A stretch of 33,731 bases of DNA from Nemertoderma westbladi (GCA_032718475.1 JAUCBJ010000426.1:1-33731); one strand, 5' to 3'. Counted from the stretch's first letter, positions 9,103-18,936 are shown. Numbers and translations: made by a program. The notes: generated from the letters alone by a model not told the origin.

Positions 9103-11500
9103 ATCATTCATTCTATCTGTACCCATCATTCACTCTATCTGTACCCATCATTCTATCTGTACCCATCATTCACTCTATCTGTACCCATCATTCTATCTGT
9201 ACCCATCATTCTATCTGTACCCATCATTCACTCTATCTGTACCCATCATTCTATCTGTACCCATCACTCTATCTGTACCCATCATTCACTCTATCTGTAC
9301 CCATCATTCACTCTATTTGTACCCATCATTCACTCTATCTGAACCCATCATTCTCTCTATCTGTACCCATCATTCTATCTGTACCCATCATTCACTCTAT
9401 ATGTACCCATCATTCATTCTATCTGTACCCATCATTCACTCTATCTGTACCCATCATTCACTCTATCTGTACCCATCATTCTATCTGTACCCATCATTCA
9501 CTCTATCTGTACCCATCATTCTATCTGTACCCATCATTCTATCTGTACCCATCATTCACTCTATCTGTACCCATCATTCTATCTGTACCCATCATTCACT
9601 CTATCTGTACCCATCATTCTATCTGTACCCATCATTCACTCTATCTGTACCCATCATTCTATCTGTACCCATCATTCTATCTGTACCCATCATTCACTCT
9701 ATCTGTACCCATCATTCTATCTGTACCCATCATTCACTCTATATGTACCCATCATTCACTCTATCTGTACCAATCATTCTATCTGTACCCATCATTCACT
9801 CTATCTGTACCCATCATTCACTCTATCTGTACCCATCATTCTATCTGTACCCATCATTCACTCTATCTGTACCCATCATTCACTCTATCTGTACCCATCA
9901 TTCTCTCTATCTGTACCCATCATTCACTCTATCTGTACCCATCATTCATTCTATCTGTACCCATCATTCATTCTATCTGTACCCATCATTCACTCTATAT
10001 GTACCCATCATTCACTCTATCTGTACCCATCATTCTATCTGTACCCATCATTCTCTCTATCTGTACCCATCATTCTCTCTATCTGTACCCATCATTCTCT
10101 CTATCTGTACCCATCATTCACTCTATCTGTACCCATCATTCACTCTATCTGTACCCATCATTCACTCTATCTGTACCCATCATTCTATCTGTACCCATCA
10201 TTCACTCTATATGTACCCATCATTCACTCTATCTGTACCCATCATTCTATCTGTACCCATCATTCTCTCTATCTGTACCCATCATTCTCTCTATCTGTAC
10301 CCATCATTCTCTCTATCTGTACCCATCATTCACTCTATCTGTACCCATCATTCACTCTATCTGTACCCATCATTCACTCTATCTGTACCCATCATTCTAT
10401 CTGTACCCATCATTCACTCTATCTGTACCCATCATTCACTCTATCTGTACCCATCATTCACTCTATCTGTACCCATCATTCATTCTATCTGTACCAATCA
10501 TTCTATCTGTACCCATCATTCACTCTATCTGTACCCATCATTCACTCTATCTGTACCCATCATTCTATCTGTACCCATCATTCATTCTATCTGTACCCAT
10601 CATTCACTCTATCTGTACCCATCATTCATTCTATCTGTACCAATCACTCTATCTGTACCCATCATTCACTCTATCTGTACCCATCATTCACTCTATCTGT
10701 ACCCATCATTCTATCTGTACCCATCATTCATTCTATCTGTACCCATCATTCACTCTATCTGTACCCATCATTCATTCTATCTGTACCAATCACTCTATCT
10801 GTACCCATCATTCACTCTATCTGTACCCATCATTCACTCTATCTGTACCCATCACTCTATCTGTACCCATCATTCACTCTATCTGTACCCATCATTCACT
10901 CTATCTGTACCCATCATTCACTCTATCTGTACCCATCATTCACTCTATCTGTACCCATCATTCACTCTATCTGTACCAATCATTCTCTCTATCTGTACCC
11001 ATCATTCACTCTATCTGTACCCATCATTCACTCTATTTGTACCCATCATTCTCTCTATCTGTACCCATCATTCACTCTATCTGTACCCATCATTCACTCT
11101 ATCTGTACCCATCATTCACTCTATCTGTACCCATCATTCTATCTGTACCCATCATTCACTCTATCTGTACCCATCATTCACTCTATCTGTACCCATCATT
11201 CTATCTGTACCCATCATTCACTCTATCTGTACCCATCATTCACTCTATCTGTACCCATCATTCACTCTATCTGTACCCATCATTCATTCTATCTGTACCC
11301 ATCATTCACTCTATCTGTACCCATCATTCACTCTATCTGTACCCATCATTCATTCTATCTGTACCCCTCATTCACTCTATCTGTACCCATCACTCACTCT
11401 ATCTGTACCCATCATTCACTCTATCTGTACCCATCATTCTATCTGTACCCATCATTCACTCTATCTGTACCCATCATTCTATCTGAACCCATCATTCCAT
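9103..11500. repeat. 22/18-bp minisatellite, about 2.4 kb
   Basis: Roughly 115 units with the core CTATCTGTACCCATCATTCA. Most units are 22 bp. A frequent 18-bp form lacks TCAC, and variants replace CACT by CATT or CTCT. Rarer changes are TATATG, CCAATC and TTTGTA. No unit contains a stop codon in any plus-strand frame, so the array generates overlapping open frames of 800 and 840 codons of SLYLYPSF / HSICTHHS repeats. These are unlikely to be genes. The array ends about 65 bp before the acceptor of the GPCR coding exon and may lie in that gene's 5' intron. Confidence 0.97.
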
Positions 11501-11576
11501 CTCCAAGGTTACATGCTGTTTATTTATATCCCCTTTACTTGTTTACTAATTGTTTTAAATTGCAGGAAGGGAATCT

Positions 11577-12749
11577 ATGATAATCATGGAAATTAACATC
11601 ACGTTGGAGTCAGCTAACAACTCTAAGTACAAGTTCCCACACATTACTGATGAAGAATATGAAGCAGTAACTGACCCTTATCTCATATTTTTGAGTGCTG
11701 TTCAGGATTTTATGGCAAAAGTCATTATACCATACACCGTAACCCATTCAATTGTTGGAGTTATTGGATATATTCTTACAATATTTATTGTGGCAAATGA
11801 AAATCAATTTAAATCCCTGTTTTACAAGATATTATGCTTGGATGGTGTGATGGAAACAGCCGCACTTTTGAGTGAATTATTTAGAATTATGGCAAATTCA
11901 ACATATTTTTGTGACCCAATATCGAAGAGAGACAGGGATACAGGGGCAGTGACACATTTTGGATGTTCCAATTTATTTGAAGCAGTCCTCAGATCATATT
12001 ATTTATTGTTTGTTCGAATTGGGCAAGATCTTGCATGCTGGACAGCTATAATGATATCTATTGATCGAATGATAGCAGTTTATCTGCCCATACATTATAA
12101 AACACTGACTCGCCATCAGAATAAATTATTTATAATTATTATAATGGTGATTTTATCGTTTCAAACACTTTTTATATTTGCTTATGTTGGTGACCATGAA
12201 ATTATCAAAGATACATCGCCATGGGCAACCCCTGGAACATGGAATACCACTACAGTTGAATTTAAAGGTATTCGATCCAGCTACAGAAAATTTATAATCA
12301 CATATTACCTCCCCATCAAGCAATTTGTTCATCTAGTTCTAATTGTTTTTCTGAGCATTTGTGTTATTATTAAAGTGAAAATATTTTCACGACAACATCA
12401 ACAAAATATTGAGAGGTTGAAGAAAGATAAAAATTTATTGAATATGATGCTAATAATTATGATCATGACTGGTCTTAAATTGTTTATATTGGATTTAATA
12501 TTTATTATTAATGCAGCTTATATTAATCCTGCATTGGCTAAATATGCGAATCATGCTGAAGCAGTTATTGATGACATAATTAATCTTGTTTGGTGGTTAC
12601 GTTTTTCAACAATATACACAGCTGTCAATGATATGGTCACAATTGTTTACTCTTTAAATTTTTACCTGATGACTTTGTTCATAGAAAGTTGGAGAAACGC
12701 TGTTTATAAACATTTAATTAAGCCAATTGTAAATTGTTTTAACAAATAA
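11577..12749 (+). CDS. Rhodopsin-class (class A) GPCR, orphan, divergent
   Basis: A 390-residue plasma-membrane receptor expected to signal through G proteins; ligand unknown. Seven hydrophobic helices lie at about 50-73, 80-105, 133-168, 183-203, 240-269, 287-312 and 340-368. Family marks are Asp89 in TM2 (LCLDG), DRM (163-165) in place of DRY followed by AVYLP, Pro246 in TM5, and an NFYLM variant of NPxxY at 361-365. The style resembles FMRFamide-receptor-like and other invertebrate peptide GPCRs. N-terminal sequons are at N7 and N14, with another at N107. Oddities: Tyr65 replaces the TM1 Asn, no Cys occupies the TM3 start or the second extracellular loop, and there is no CWxP in TM6. The exon starts after the acceptor TTTTAAATTGCAG (AG at 11564-11565), so a 5' non-coding exon is likely upstream. 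ATG 11577 is the first in frame; 11586 is an alternative start. AATAAA follows at 12773. Confidence 0.85.
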   Translation: MIIMEINITLESANNSKYKFPHITDEEYEAVTDPYLIFLSAVQDFMAKVIIPYTVTHSIVGVIGYILTIFIVANENQFKSLFYKILCLDGVMETAALLSELFRIMANSTYFCDPISKRDRDTGAVTHFGCSNLFEAVLRSYYLLFVRIGQDLACWTAIMISIDRMIAVYLPIHYKTLTRHQNKLFIIIIMVILSFQTLFIFAYVGDHEIIKDTSPWATPGTWNTTTVEFKGIRSSYRKFIITYYLPIKQFVHLVLIVFLSICVIIKVKIFSRQHQQNIERLKKDKNLLNMMLIIMIMTGLKLFILDLIFIINAAYINPALAKYANHAEAVIDDIINLVWWLRFSTIYTAVNDMVTIVYSLNFYLMTLFIESWRNAVYKHLIKPIVNCFNK

Positions 12750-12772
12750 TATCAAATTGAATTAACTCAAAT

Positions 12773-12778
12773 AATAAA
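12773..12778 (+). terminator. Polyadenylation signal AATAAA for the class A GPCR
   Basis: AATAAA lies 24 bp after the TAA stop codon of the receptor. This would give an unusually short 3' UTR. The region is AT-rich, so chance occurrence is possible. Confidence 0.45.
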
Positions 12779-12836
12779 TAATTTCATTGAATAATTTCAA
12801 TAAGTGAGTGTATATTATAAATGTTGTAAGCATGAA

Positions 12837-12945
12837 ACATATTTGAAATGAAATAAAATATATATGAAATATATTTGAAATGAAATAAAATATATATGAA
12901 ATATATTTGAAATGAAATAAAATATATATGAAATATATTTGCAAT
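12837..12945. repeat. 32-bp tandem repeat, about 3.4 copies
   Basis: Units start at about 12837, 12869, 12901 and 12933. The unit joins ATATTTGAAATGAAATAAAA and TATATATGAA blocks. The copies are almost identical. Short open frames on the minus strand (YFISNIFHIY repeats) come only from the repeat. Confidence 0.92.
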
Positions 12946-13732
12946 ATTATAAATGTGCTGATCATCCATAGATGATTAAATAATATGTTAAAACGTTCAA
13001 TATGATATATATATAATAATAATAGTATATAATAATATTACATAATTTTGAAAAACTGCAACACTAATTATGATAAACTTTAAGTAACAAGCGAAAGGAA
13101 ATGCATGCTAAACAAAACGAACAATGCAAAACTTTCTATATATTATTAATTAAAGCTAAACAGCTTGCATGCTCTGGCAGAGGAGTTCCAGTGTATAGTA
13201 GGCAACATCGTATACGTTCATGGGGCCTTCGCGCAGCACGAGGCTCACTTATGAAATAGTACTTAAAATTGAGCGATTCTATCAAAAAGAAGAGGGGGAA
13301 CTTTCTCCCCTTCAACCCCCCCTTTTTTTAAATCATCATTTTTTAAATCTGCACTCAACAAAAAGGCGCATAGGCCTATACTGTACATACAATCGCATTA
13401 ATAAACATCTGATTGCCAAAACCCAGTACCACCTTGCAGGGATGATGGATGAATGAAACTCAAGTCTATGCAGATAAAATCATTAAAAATTGTCAAATCG
13501 AATATTAACGACTACAGACAATTTGTACTGTACATTGTTGAATTAGGGCTACCAGAAATACTGTTGGCGCAAATATCACTAAGAAAGTTGAATCCCATTG
13601 TGTATATTAGGCCAATATTTTGGACGTCTTATTAAATAATTAATTTGAATGAACATTATGTTGTACAATTTGGTATAAATATTTGTAGAATTCTATTAGT
13701 CAGGAACTATGATTGAGTTATAAAAGGGCATT
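12946..13732. other. No supported gene; intergenic between two convergent GPCR genes
   Basis: AT-rich sequence with a (TA)n/(TAA)n stretch at ~13003-13040. The small open frames here (13220-13456, 13453-13635) lack domains and biased codon use. The receptors on either side end toward this interval, so it should hold both 3' UTRs. Confidence 0.5.
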
Positions 13733-14693
13733 TCAAGCAACTTTAGTATTCAAAGTAGGAATATTATTTAAACTTGATCGCGGTACCATCCGCTTCAAAG
13801 AAAATAGCCATTCCTTCCAAAGACGTCTTGATTTTTTTGCTGTACAAAAACCAATAAAACAATAAACTCCTTGAAGGCTGTTTAAAATGGAAAATATGAA
13901 ATTTCCAATATTGTATGGAATTAGACTTTGGATAAACAATCCAAATATCCAAGTTGCCCCAACTATTCCTGTTAACTTAATATATATAAATACTTTACTC
14001 TTTCGACTAATTTTGGAAACATGTCCTGCTTTTGCCGTATCCTTTTGAATTTTGAATACTATCGTTATTAGGCAACCAGTGTTGATCAATACAGAAACAG
14101 CCAACGGTATAATAACCAAATATATGGTGTACCTGCCGTTAATCCAACAATAACCACCGTTTCTGTAATATATGTCATTCCAATTCGTACATTTACAAAA
14201 ATCGACAAACATAAAACCAAACACAGCAGGTATTGGTGTCATCCAGCAATATATAGAACGGATAAGAAGTTGGTCTTTCCCACCAAAATCAGGTTTTGAA
14301 CTTGTAAATACAATAGCTGTGTGGACAGCAAACACAGACATGCTGGCAAACACACATAACCAGAAATAGTGCTGAAGTATAGCTGCTAGTCTACACAACA
14401 ATTCGTTACATATAATTGTATTTTGAAAAACAAGAAAGGAGGTGTGTGCAAATAATAATGCAAATATCATATTGAGAGCCACATTCATTGAATATGTACG
14501 AAGGACCGGGAATTTAAATAAGGTAAATATAGTTAACACAAAGCAGATTAGAGATATAGATTGTAAAACTTTATTGAGATAACTTTCAACGCGTTGAAGG
14601 GCCATTAGAATTGGGTCACTTCGTCTCTTTCGGTCTTCGATTCTCATTTCTTCTCCACATATCGTAAGAATTGTCGTCGTATTAAATAAATCT
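13733..14693 (-). CDS. Adhesion/secretin-class (B) GPCR, 7TM-encoding terminal exon
   Basis: Encodes a complete family-B seven-helix domain. TM1 is ISLICFVLTIFTLFKF. TM2 is in the MNVALNMIFALLFAH region. TM3 has CRLAAILQHYFWLCVFASMS with Cys114. ECL2 has GGYCWI (Cys196), giving the conserved disulfide. TM6 has GIVGATWIFGLF and TM7 has the diagnostic NSLQGVYCFIGFC. The tail is short (~35 residues). The frame is open to an ATG at 14734, but a strong acceptor (GTTTTTTTGCAG on the minus strand, AG at 14695-14694) implies that coding starts at 14693 in phase 2. Upstream exons should encode the GPS/GAIN region, since no Cys-x-Cys-Asn-His GPS is in this exon. The stalk stretch SDPILMALQRVES precedes TM1. 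Upstream exons were not identified in the window. The proline-rich secreted ORF at 17890-18639 is on the same strand and upstream. Ligand unknown. Confidence 0.85.
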
Positions 14694-15295
14694 CTGCAAA
14701 AAAACGATATTATTTTATTATCTGGTATAAACAAAGGACTGGTTTGAACAAGTCAACCTGGGACAAATTGCTCCAGAATTCGAATTAATATTTTCTAGGA
14801 CCAACATTTTTTTTTTATTTCCAAAATCGGCCGAAATCGGATAGTTTGAACTTGGTTATAATGACCATTTCACCAGGGAAACAGATAGTCTTATTTAAAA
14901 CAAAGCTTTCCTATAAGCCTACGGAGTTCTAACCTAGACCGACCCCGGCCCACCAAAATCATTACCACAGAATCGGATTGGGTAATATTTGAAATCCGGT
15001 TACCGTAGCAACTGTGATAAAATCATAATCAAACTTAGTTGCATTAGTAATTTTTTGGAAACCCATCCGTATTACTTGTTCCTATGTTTTAAAAATAGGA
15101 AACATTGGAAATAGGCCTACATATAGGCCTGTATATTGCCCAAAAGCATAATTATTGTTTTTGTAATTATTATTACATGTATTATTATTATATTTATTTA
15201 ATCCGGTTCATAAATAGAATCAAACCATAATACATACCCACGTAAATTAAGTAGCACAATGTAGATGTAAATGTAATATAAATGTATTTAATTAT
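14694..15295. other. Probable intron sequence plus 3' end of the CR1-like LINE
   Basis: The part next to 14694 should be the last intron of the adhesion GPCR gene. From about 15170 to 15295 the minus strand is the untranslated 3' end of the LINE, finishing in AATAAATATAATAATAAT-like sequence. No exon encoding a GPS motif was recognised. Confidence 0.45.
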
Positions 15296-16555
15296 TTAAT
15301 CTCCTACCCCAAATCGATTCAGCCATATTCTGGAACTATGCAATGTGCACATATTAACCATTAATACAATATTGTTATTAGTCTTGTTTACCCTATTGTA
15401 TAAACTTTGTATGGAACAATATCGAATATGAATGAAGCAAGGTAAATTATTGGTACCAAAAAATAAAGACATACTAGCACGGAAAGGTAACTTGAAAAAT
15501 ATACGTGCAGCCGAATTATAAGCAACCTTCAGTCGAGTATACACAAACTCAGAATAATTCAAAGACGACCATAAAGCATTACAATATAGTGGAGTGATAT
15601 ATGACCTAAAAAGTGTAAGTTTCACGGAGTTCGTACAGTTACTAAATTTCCTACATAATGTATTTGCGCGTGCATATAAGCCTCTAGTTACATTCTTGAT
15701 ATCGTAATCATCATCTCTACTTTCATGAATGACGTGCCCTAAGTAAATATACTTATCGGTTCTAGAAATTACTCTATCGTGTAAGTACATAGGTGCCATA
15801 TTAACTAGGTTGCTCGAACGGTGATTGAAAAACATAACCTTTGATTTCTTTAGGTTAAACAAAATACTGTGGCTGATACTGTAATCAAAACACGTATTTA
15901 TTAGTAATTGTAAACCTACGGCAGAGTTAGATAATAAACAGATGTCGTCAGCATACATTAAATGGTTAATTCTGTACCCGTCAAACATGCATCCAACATT
16001 AGTGCACAGAAGTTTATCCGATAAGTTATCCATATACACATTAAATAAATACGGACTTAGAATACCACCTTGTTTTACACCATTTGTTACATGAAACCTA
16101 TCAGTTAATGTAGACCCCCATTTGACCTGTAGAGTTTGAAACCTATACCAGTAAATTAGAGTCCTAATAATAAATAGCGGTATATTTCTATCCAATAACT
16201 TATGAAAAAGCGTATCATGCACAATTCGATCAAAAGCTTTACTAGCATCAAGAAAGCATACGTAAACGGATGAGTCATTGTGTAAGTAGTAATCAATGAT
16301 CTCTTTTAAACTATAAACACATAATTCGGTACCACTTTTGGACTTAAACGAAAACTGAAAATCACTTGTAATTAGATATGTTTCTATACGAGCAAATAAT
16401 ATATATTCGAATATCTTACTGAAAATATCTGATAACGCAATTGGTCTATAGTTACATTTATCATCAATCGCGCCATTATGTAATCGCGCCATTGAAGTGG
16501 AATAGCAGTTGGCCCGTAATGTAGGTATTAAGAAAATAATATACATGTTTATCAT
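15296..16555 (-). mobile_element. CR1/L2-like LINE, 5'-truncated, reverse transcriptase frame open
   Basis: An uninterrupted 419-codon frame for reverse transcriptase and the C-terminal region. Motifs in order are CNYRPIALSDIFSKIFE (34-50), motif A FLDASKAFDR with Asp103, GVKQGGILSPYLFNVYMD (159-176) and the catalytic YADD (201-204). After these come KKSKVMFFN, YIYLGHVI and a C-terminal domain ending RIWLNRFGVGD. The N-terminal endonuclease and the start of RT are missing, and the first ~30 residues (before CNYRP) do not look like RT, so the 5' boundary is near 16490. The absence of stops over 1.2 kb suggests a fairly young copy. It lies in the presumed intron region upstream of the adhesion GPCR exon, on the same strand. 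Clade assignment is by motif style only. Confidence 0.88.
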
Positions 16556-17072
16556 GTTTCTTCACTTTAAATGAAGTTAATTTAAAAATAAACCAATTCA
16601 GAATCAATTACCTTACATCAAGTGCAGACAATAATTTTCCATTCTATATTATCTCTTAATGTTATTTTACATTCTATATTGTCTCTTAATGTTGCCTTGG
16701 CAACAGAATACTCTAATTCGGAAGTGACTTGGTAAAATATTTAACAAATCTGGTGAACATGTGAAAATGTACATATTACATATCATTATTTTGATGATTA
16801 GATTATACACTACAGAAAATTATATAATTGTATTCGAATGACCTTAATATACTTAGCAACGAAAGTATTCCTAACCGGTGGTTTTTAGTACCAACATCTG
16901 GTTATGCAAAGATATGATCTGCGAGGTCTATAAAACAGGCAGGAATTCTCCTTATGCAATGTTGAATTTTGTATAGCAACTTGGAGTGTACCTTAGCAAC
17001 GGATAATTTTATAAGGTAATAACGAGTTTTCAACATCGTCTGTGATCAATATTTATATACCAACAACGTCGA
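16556..17072. other. No supported gene; short 31-bp tandem duplication
   Basis: Two adjacent copies of a 31-bp segment with CATTCTATATTRTCTCTTA lie at about 16640-16701. Several TTAGCAAC / GGCAAC words recur. No exon or RNA gene was recognised. Confidence 0.5.
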
Positions 17073-17469
17073 GTTTAATATGTGGCAACCCACAAAGAGA
17101 GACAGCCATGTGGCATGTGGCAACCCACAAAGAGAGACAGCCATGTGGCAACCCACAAAGAGAGACAGCCATGTGGCAACCCACCCACAAAGAGAGACAG
17201 CCATGTGGCAACCCACAAAGAGAGATAGCCATAGACATCATCTTTGTAGATTTAATATGTGGTAACCCACAAAGAGAGACAGCCATAGACATCATCTTTG
17301 TAGATTTAATATGTGGCAACCCACAAAGAGAGACAGCCATAGACATCATCTTTGTAGATTTAATATGTGGTAACCCACAAAGAGAGACAGCCATAGACAT
17401 CATCTTTGTAGATTTAATATGTGGCAACCCACAAAGAGAGACAGCCATAGACATCATCTTTGTAGATTT
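17073..17469 (+). repeat. 28/54-bp minisatellite derived from LINE reverse transcriptase coding sequence
   Basis: The left part (to ~17230) has five copies of a ~28-bp unit (CCCACAAAGAGAGACAGCCA, then TGTGGCAA). The right part has five copies of an exact 54-bp period, with TAGACATCATCTTTGTAGAT at 17231, 17285, 17339, 17393 and 17447. The 54-bp unit encodes the 18-residue period LICGNPQRETAIDIIFVD on the plus strand. AIDIIFVD resembles RT motif A of the RTE-like LINE (HLAVIFVDFFKAFDS). The last copy runs directly into FFYALES and further RT-like sequence. The frames open on both strands (154 and 134 codons) follow from a unit divisible by three and are not taken as genes. Confidence 0.9.
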
Positions 17470-17552
17470 CTTCTATGCCTTGGAATCTCCGGTCCTTTCA
17501 TTTTAAGACCCTTGAGGCCTATGGGATCTCTGATGAGATAATTCCTGCAAAT
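17436..17552 (+). pseudogene. Fragment of RTE-like LINE reverse transcriptase
   Basis: The plus strand reads AIDIIFVDFFYALES. After a gap and frame change at about 17490 it reads FHFKTLEAYGISDEIIPAN (17496-17552). The equivalent of copy A is VIFVDFFKAFDS...MFSILSLYGIPDEIIAAI, so motif A and the following helix are both present. Divergence from copy A is higher than between copies A and B, so this is a related subfamily or an older copy. It is the right-hand boundary of the minisatellite and its likely source. Confidence 0.7.
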
Positions 17553-17556
17553 CACT

Positions 17557-17611
17557 GTTTATCATGCAGTGAAATTTATCACTGTATGATAAATTTATCT
17601 GCATGATAAAC
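17557..17611. other. Near-perfect 55-nt hairpin
   Basis: GTTTATCATGCAG (17557-17569) pairs perfectly with CTGCATGATAAAC (17599-17611). AAATTTATCA (17572-17581) pairs perfectly with TGATAAATTT (17587-17596). Between the two stems is a 2x2 mismatch, and the loop is five bases. It may be an RNA hairpin, a cruciform or an inverted-repeat remnant of a transposon. The loop is small for a typical animal pre-miRNA. Confidence 0.8.
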
Positions 17612-17889
17612 TGTATGTTGATAAATATCTTGGGGTGTACAGTACGTACACTCTACTTCCACAACCGAACTGGATATTATGGAATTCAATATCCTGCTGC
17701 CATAGTCATCTCCTATGGCCCAACACGTTGGCACCTATCAGAGGAAGTACTGTAAATACACATACTAATGTGATGTTCACGGTCCTCTTAATAAATGGAT
17801 CACGAAAAAATAAAAAAAGGAATCGGCGTAGGAGATAAAGGCATTTCGCGGAATACAATTTTTACATGAAAAAAAGGCCAACATTTAAC
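17612..17889. other. No supported gene
   Basis: Short interval between the hairpin and the stop codon of the proline-rich gene. On the minus strand it should contain that gene's 3' UTR, but no AATAAA was seen close to the stop. Confidence 0.4.
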
Positions 17890-18639
17890 TCAATAGTTAG
17901 AACACCTCATTATTACTAACTTATCATTGGCCTCCCATATGAATTCCGTGATAATGGAGAAGGGTGGTGGAGGTGGAGGTGGAGGTGGAGGTGGAGTGAT
18001 AGGTTGGGGACCACTTGGGGCGGTAATTCCAACTGGGTCAGTCGTGATCACTATTGCACTAGTCTGATATGTTGGATCAGCAGGAGTTGTACATCCAACA
18101 TTAAGGATAGTGGAATTAATTGACTGTCTGGTGGTTGATTCTGGTTGGGTTGTTGATCTGGTTGAATTTGCAGGTGATGTTGATTGATCTAAATTACACC
18201 CAGATGATGTGACCAACTCAATCGGACTTGTTGGCCAAGGTGGTGGCGGACTAGGTGGCGGCCAGGTTGGTGGCCACGGTGGAGGTGTTGGGTGCATAAG
18301 TGTTATTGGCCCAGATGGAAGTGTTGGTGGCGGAGGTGGAGGTGTTGGTGACCAAGTTAGTGGAGGTGTAGGTGGCCATGTTGGTGAAAGTGTTTGTGGC
18401 CAAGGTGAATCTGTTGATGGTTGAGATGTTAGAGGTGGTGTCTTTTGTGGAGGAGTAGGTCTTGGACCTGGTGTCTGTTGTGGAGGTGGAGGTGGTGTTG
18501 GCAGCGGATTTGTTGTTAGTGGAATTGTTAGTAGCGGATGAGTTGGTTGTTGTGTGGATGATGTATTTGCTTCATAATGATAAAAGCCAAATATTATAAG
18601 TAATATTAGATAAAACATTATTTGGTAAACTATATTCAA
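17890..18639 (-). CDS. Secreted proline/threonine/tryptophan-rich (mucin- or extensin-like) protein
   Basis: About 249 residues. The N-terminus (1-24, IMFYLILLIIFGFYHYEA) is a convincing signal peptide. The next ~110 residues are dominated by Pro, Thr and Ser, with repeated WP/PPW words (Trp at about 80, 88, 96, 121, 125 and 134). Then comes a Ser/Thr-rich stretch with sequons at N157 and N174 (N25 is near the cleavage site) and two Cys (~147, ~182). An 11-Pro run follows, then a short non-repetitive end, EFIWEANDKLVIMRCSNY. Expected to be secreted or cell-surface and heavily O-glycosylated, as an extracellular matrix, mucus or stalk segment. The (GGTGGA)n tract at ~17963-17996 shows growth by microsatellite expansion. 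The last ~20 codons could be intron read-through if the gene continues. It lies upstream of, and on the same strand as, the adhesion GPCR exon. No family could be named. Confidence 0.6.
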   Translation of the reverse strand: MNIVYQIMFYLILLIIFGFYHYEANTSSTQQPTHPLLTIPLTTNPLPTPPPPPQQTPGPRPTPPQKTPPLTSQPSTDSPWPQTLSPTWPPTPPLTWSPTPPPPPPTLPSGPITLMHPTPPPWPPTWPPPSPPPPWPTSPIELVTSSGCNLDQSTSPANSTRSTTQPESTTRQSINSTILNVGCTTPADPTYQTSAIVITTDPVGITAPSGPQPITPPPPPPPPPPPFSIITEFIWEANDKLVIMRCSNY

Positions 18640-18814
18640 TATTCAAGGCAGTAAAACTCGGCTCTGTATTCAGAGTTGATTATTATGTATTGTAATTTCT
18701 TAATTATAAATGGCTGGGATAATATTATTGTTTGCTGTTAGAGCTGGTGTCGTCACTTGACTTTGCTAACCTACATGTACACATAATTAATTCCCAGGTT
18801 TAGAACATTGAACA

Positions 18815-18823
18815 CTTTATAAA
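18815..18823 (-). promoter_or_regulatory. Possible TATA box for the proline-rich gene
   Basis: TTTATAAAG on the minus strand, about 180 bp before the ATG at 18639, would leave a 5' UTR of about 150 bases. The region is AT-rich, so this is weak evidence. Confidence 0.22.
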
Positions 18824-18936
18824 CGCGATCAGTAGTGGTACAGGTAAGTTGTAGGCTATAAAAATAATTACTGTTTATATATTAATATGTGTGAAATATT
18901 TATTAATTAATTATAAAATACATTATATCACGATAC

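Noticed and set aside
9074-11596. Overlapping 840- and 800-codon open frames of SLYLYPSF/HSICTHHS repeats
   Set aside because: The repeat unit has no stop in any plus-strand frame, so long frames are automatic. Mixed 22- and 18-bp units scramble the frame, and no signal peptide or codon selection is visible.
12762-12969. Minus-strand YFISNIFHIY repeat frames
   Set aside because: Generated by the 32-bp AT-rich tandem repeat.
13220-13635. Two small plus-strand open frames between the GPCR genes
   Set aside because: No start context, domain or codon bias; probably 3' UTR or intergenic sequence.
17042-17506. 154-codon plus-strand and 134-codon minus-strand repeat proteins
   Set aside because: Produced by a 54-bp unit divisible by three. 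The plus frame is better explained as amplified LINE sequence.
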